This document shows positions 41,739 to 43,431 of a stretch of DNA of 43,431 nt, one piece after another. Position numbers and translations under genes: made by a program. The notes beneath the pieces are model-generated. The model was not told where the DNA came from, made no database searches, and worked only from the letters and a program-made list of their open reading frames with translations. This DNA comes from Phaeoceros laevis. Its lineage: Eukaryota; Anthocerotophyta; Anthocerotopsida; Notothyladales. Position 1 is the stretch's first letter. Every line of letters begins with the position of its first letter. The stretch covers positions 1 to 43,431 of the forward strand of contig JBNGIQ010007135.1 of NCBI GenBank assembly GCA_049999765.1. Reading direction: 5' to 3'.

Positions 41739-42026
41739 AAAAAGACCGCATGCCACGTACGTAACGCTAATTTTCGCTTAAAAGACACAAAGGTGCGGCG
41801 CACGCACTTCCGAAAACAAAATCACGCTACGGAAAGACGCCGAAGCACCTTAACAAGAAATTGAGGGCAGCTACCCTCGCCGTTGAAAAAGGCCGCATGC
41901 CACGAATGTAACGCGATATTTCGCTTGATAGAAAAAAACGCACAGCGAACGCACCTTGAAAAAATGCACGGCGCACGCGCGGAGGTCGTCGGAGCTGCTT
42001 AACAAAGAATGAAGGCAGCTACCCTC
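41739..42026 (+). repeat. Tandem duplication of about 140 bp
   Basis: Unit one 41739-41878, unit two 41886-42026. Both begin AAAAA, a G and CCGCATGCCACG, carry TAACGC and TTTCGCTT in the middle, and end AAGGCAGCTACCCTC or GAGGGCAGCTACCCTC. The interior has diverged more than the ends. Confidence 0.75.
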
Positions 42027-42445
42027 TATCCTCCGCACTGGATGTCCCGTGATTCATGCCAAACAGACAAGCCAAGCAATCTCGTACAAGCTACATGCCC
42101 GTGCGAACTACGTGCCGTCCATACTACCTAACTGTGCCTCCGCAATATCCACATCCACGTCGGTGGCCTATGCCTCACTCACTTCAGCTTGGTGTAGGTC
42201 CAAGCTTGGACCTGCACCAACAATACTTACCGGGTCTCCCTGCATACCTGGGGTAGGAGACAATGAGAGCAGGTCTTGCTGCTTCTCTGAGTCGGGAACG
42301 ACTTCATCTACGACCTCAGCATTGTTGTGTGCTGCAATTTCCGCTATCGCTTGAGTGGCGACTGACTTGCCCTTCATGAGCAGTTCGCGAATTGTAATCT
42401 ACCCTGGAACCTGAGGCATGAAACCGCTGGAGTCCTTGCTGCCAC

Positions 42446-42590
42446 CATGTTTGGAGCCCTGCTTCCCCTTCATGTTTGGAGCCATGCTTCCCCTTCACGT
42501 TTGGAGCCCTGCTACATTTGGCTGCAGTATGAACTTTTTTAACTTCTATACATTTTGCAGATTGGCTATATTTGGCTGTAGTATGAACTC
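42446..42590 (+). repeat. 25-bp tandem repeat followed by a spaced second repeat
   Basis: Three 25-bp units start at 42446, 42471 and 42496 (CAYGTTTGGAGCC, then CTGCTTCCCCTT or a close variant). Immediately after, TTTGGCTGCAGTATGAACT at about 42516 recurs as TTTGGCTGTAGTATGAACT near 42571. Confidence 0.8.
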
Positions 42591-42729
42591 AATCCCAAAC
42601 AATCCATCTATCTGGGAGTATGCTCTGTTGTGTTGTTGTGTAATGCCCAAGGATCACAAAACAATGTGTTGGCATGTTCTGCTGCTTCGTTTTTATTGCT
42701 GCATATCACTAGACATCTTGTGAACGAGG

Positions 42730-43195
42730 TTTTGGGGCACCTGCCTGTACGAGTCTTTGGGGCACATGCGTGTCTAAAATTTTGGGCCACATCCTTGTCT
42801 AAGGTTTTTTCCAGCACATCCCGTGGCAGAGTTCTTGCTGGACATCTTGTTTTTTTGGGGCACATCCTTGTCTAAGTTGTTTTCAGCACATCCCGTGGCA
42901 GAGTTCTTGGAGCACCTGCATGTCTGATTTTGTAGGGCACCTACGTGTATGCGTCTATCTAAGTTTTGTTCAGCACATCCCGTGTCTGAATCCTTGCTGG
43001 ACATCCCGTTTAGTTTGGGGCACATCCTTCTCTAAGTTTTTTGTAGCACATCCCGTGGCAGAGATTTTGGGGCACATGCATGTCTCATTTTTTTAAGGCT
43101 CCTGCGTGTATGCGTTTGTGAGGCACATGCCTGGACATCCCGTTTTTTGGGCGCATGCTAGTCCGAGTTGTTGCTGGACATCCCGTGTCTGACTA
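42730..43195 (+). repeat. Degenerate minisatellite, unit about 20-26 bp
   Basis: Many imperfect copies alternate two themes: GGGGCACATCCTTGTCTAAG and AGCACATCCCGTGGCAGAG. The order of themes suggests a higher-order unit of roughly 75-80 bp. Read on the minus strand it gives repeated peptide text (SKNSATGCAENNLDKDV), which is a product of the repeat and not evidence of a gene. Confidence 0.8.
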
Positions 43196-43252
43196 TGTGC
43201 ATATGTAGAACGCTCGGCCTGCACTGTATAAGGTTCGAAACTATGTCACAGT

Positions 43253-43375
43253 GGCAACTGCTAGAATGCGCATATATGAGGCATGTGTGTCATGAGTTTT
43301 TGGGGCAGCTGCTGGAATGTGTGCATGTGAGACACGTGGCATGCGTGTTAAACTTTTTGGGGCAACTATTGAGAA
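43253..43375 (+). repeat. Short tandem repeat near the window end, about 51-57 bp period
   Basis: GGCAACTGCT at 43253, GGCAGCTGCT at 43304 and GGCAACTATT at 43361 each follow or precede TTTTTGGGG, with ATGTG-rich sequence between. It is related in style to the neighbouring minisatellite. Confidence 0.65.
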
Positions 43376-43431
43376 CACCGGACGAGTTTCCCAAGGGCAA
43401 CTCGTAACTAGGCAGGTTGGTAGCCGTGATA

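Larger units (their letters stand above)
39803..43431. other. Gene-poor, AT-rich then repeat-rich end of the window
   Basis: About 39850-41400 is visibly richer in A and T than the genic DNA to the left. From 40813 on there are several unrelated tandem-repeat blocks, listed separately. One short open frame (40558-40764) is the only gene candidate. Confidence 0.7.

Noticed and set aside
42774-43025. Minus-strand protein with repeated SKNSATGCAENNLD text
   Set aside because: The frame is open only because the minisatellite unit lacks stops in it; no start context, no family and no conserved ends.
42730-43195. CRISPR-like array
   Set aside because: Copies are degenerate and abut without spacers of constant length; this is a eukaryotic minisatellite.
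1-43431. Bacterial contamination as the source of any segment
   Set aside because: Nearly every gene has short spliceosomal introns with plant family content; the intronless genes (RPP2, PPR, zinc ribbon) are plant families as well.

Overview
The window is nuclear DNA of a land plant, most likely a lycophyte close to Selaginella moellendorffii (inference, about 70% sure). The reasons are very short introns (mostly 55-150 bp), genes only a few hundred bases apart, an intronless organelle-type PPR gene, a plastid transcription factor of the pTAC14 family, and other plant-specific families (NPF transporter, APD-type RING ligase, QUA2-type methyltransferase). Introns follow GT-AG, with one clear GC-AG case, and all gene structures below come from reading splice junctions by hand.

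Layout. 1-5505 (+): an ABCB full transporter cut by the window edge. 5506-7042: decayed AT-hook/coiled-coil coding sequence, a short tandem duplication, and a telomere-like promoter motif in front of ribosomal protein P2 (7043-7381, +). 7788-8360 (-): an unrecognised coiled-coil protein, divergent from PTAC14 (8579-11426, +). 12954-15066 (+): an NPF (NRT1/PTR) transporter. 15419-15784: a tandem duplication. 16191-18839 (-): an APD-like membrane RING E3 ligase. 20503-20709 (+): a 68-residue zinc-ribbon protein. 21610-24708 (-): a 1032-residue PLS-class PPR protein ending in E/E+. 25071-27506 (+): a NOP2/Sun RNA methyltransferase. 27664-29353 (+): an Hsp70 nucleotide exchange factor of the Fes1/HspBP1 type. 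30960-35603 (-): an LRR-Roc-COR (TORNADO1-like Roco) gene with a C-terminal caspase domain. 37780-39802 (+): a QUA2/PMT-type Golgi methyltransferase. 39803-43431: AT-rich and repeat-rich DNA with at least five tandem-repeat blocks and no convincing gene.

The outstanding item is the Roco-caspase gene. Its last exon carries an animal-type caspase fold: large and small subunits, the His/Cys dyad, and both arginines that make the aspartate-specific S1 pocket in animal caspases. Plants are generally described as having only metacaspases. The domain sits behind an LRR sensor and a GTPase switch, an architecture that suggests a regulated protease in immunity or cell death (inference). As written, an 8-bp tandem duplication in the Walker A coding region throws the LRR exon out of frame with the rest. 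The methyltransferase next door also has a one-base frame break. Each could be a real lesion or an assembly error.

The other genes are ordinary housekeeping or plant-specific genes (transport, translation, plastid transcription, RNA modification, chaperone cycling, ubiquitination, wall-polysaccharide modification). I see no operon-like functional linkage among them.
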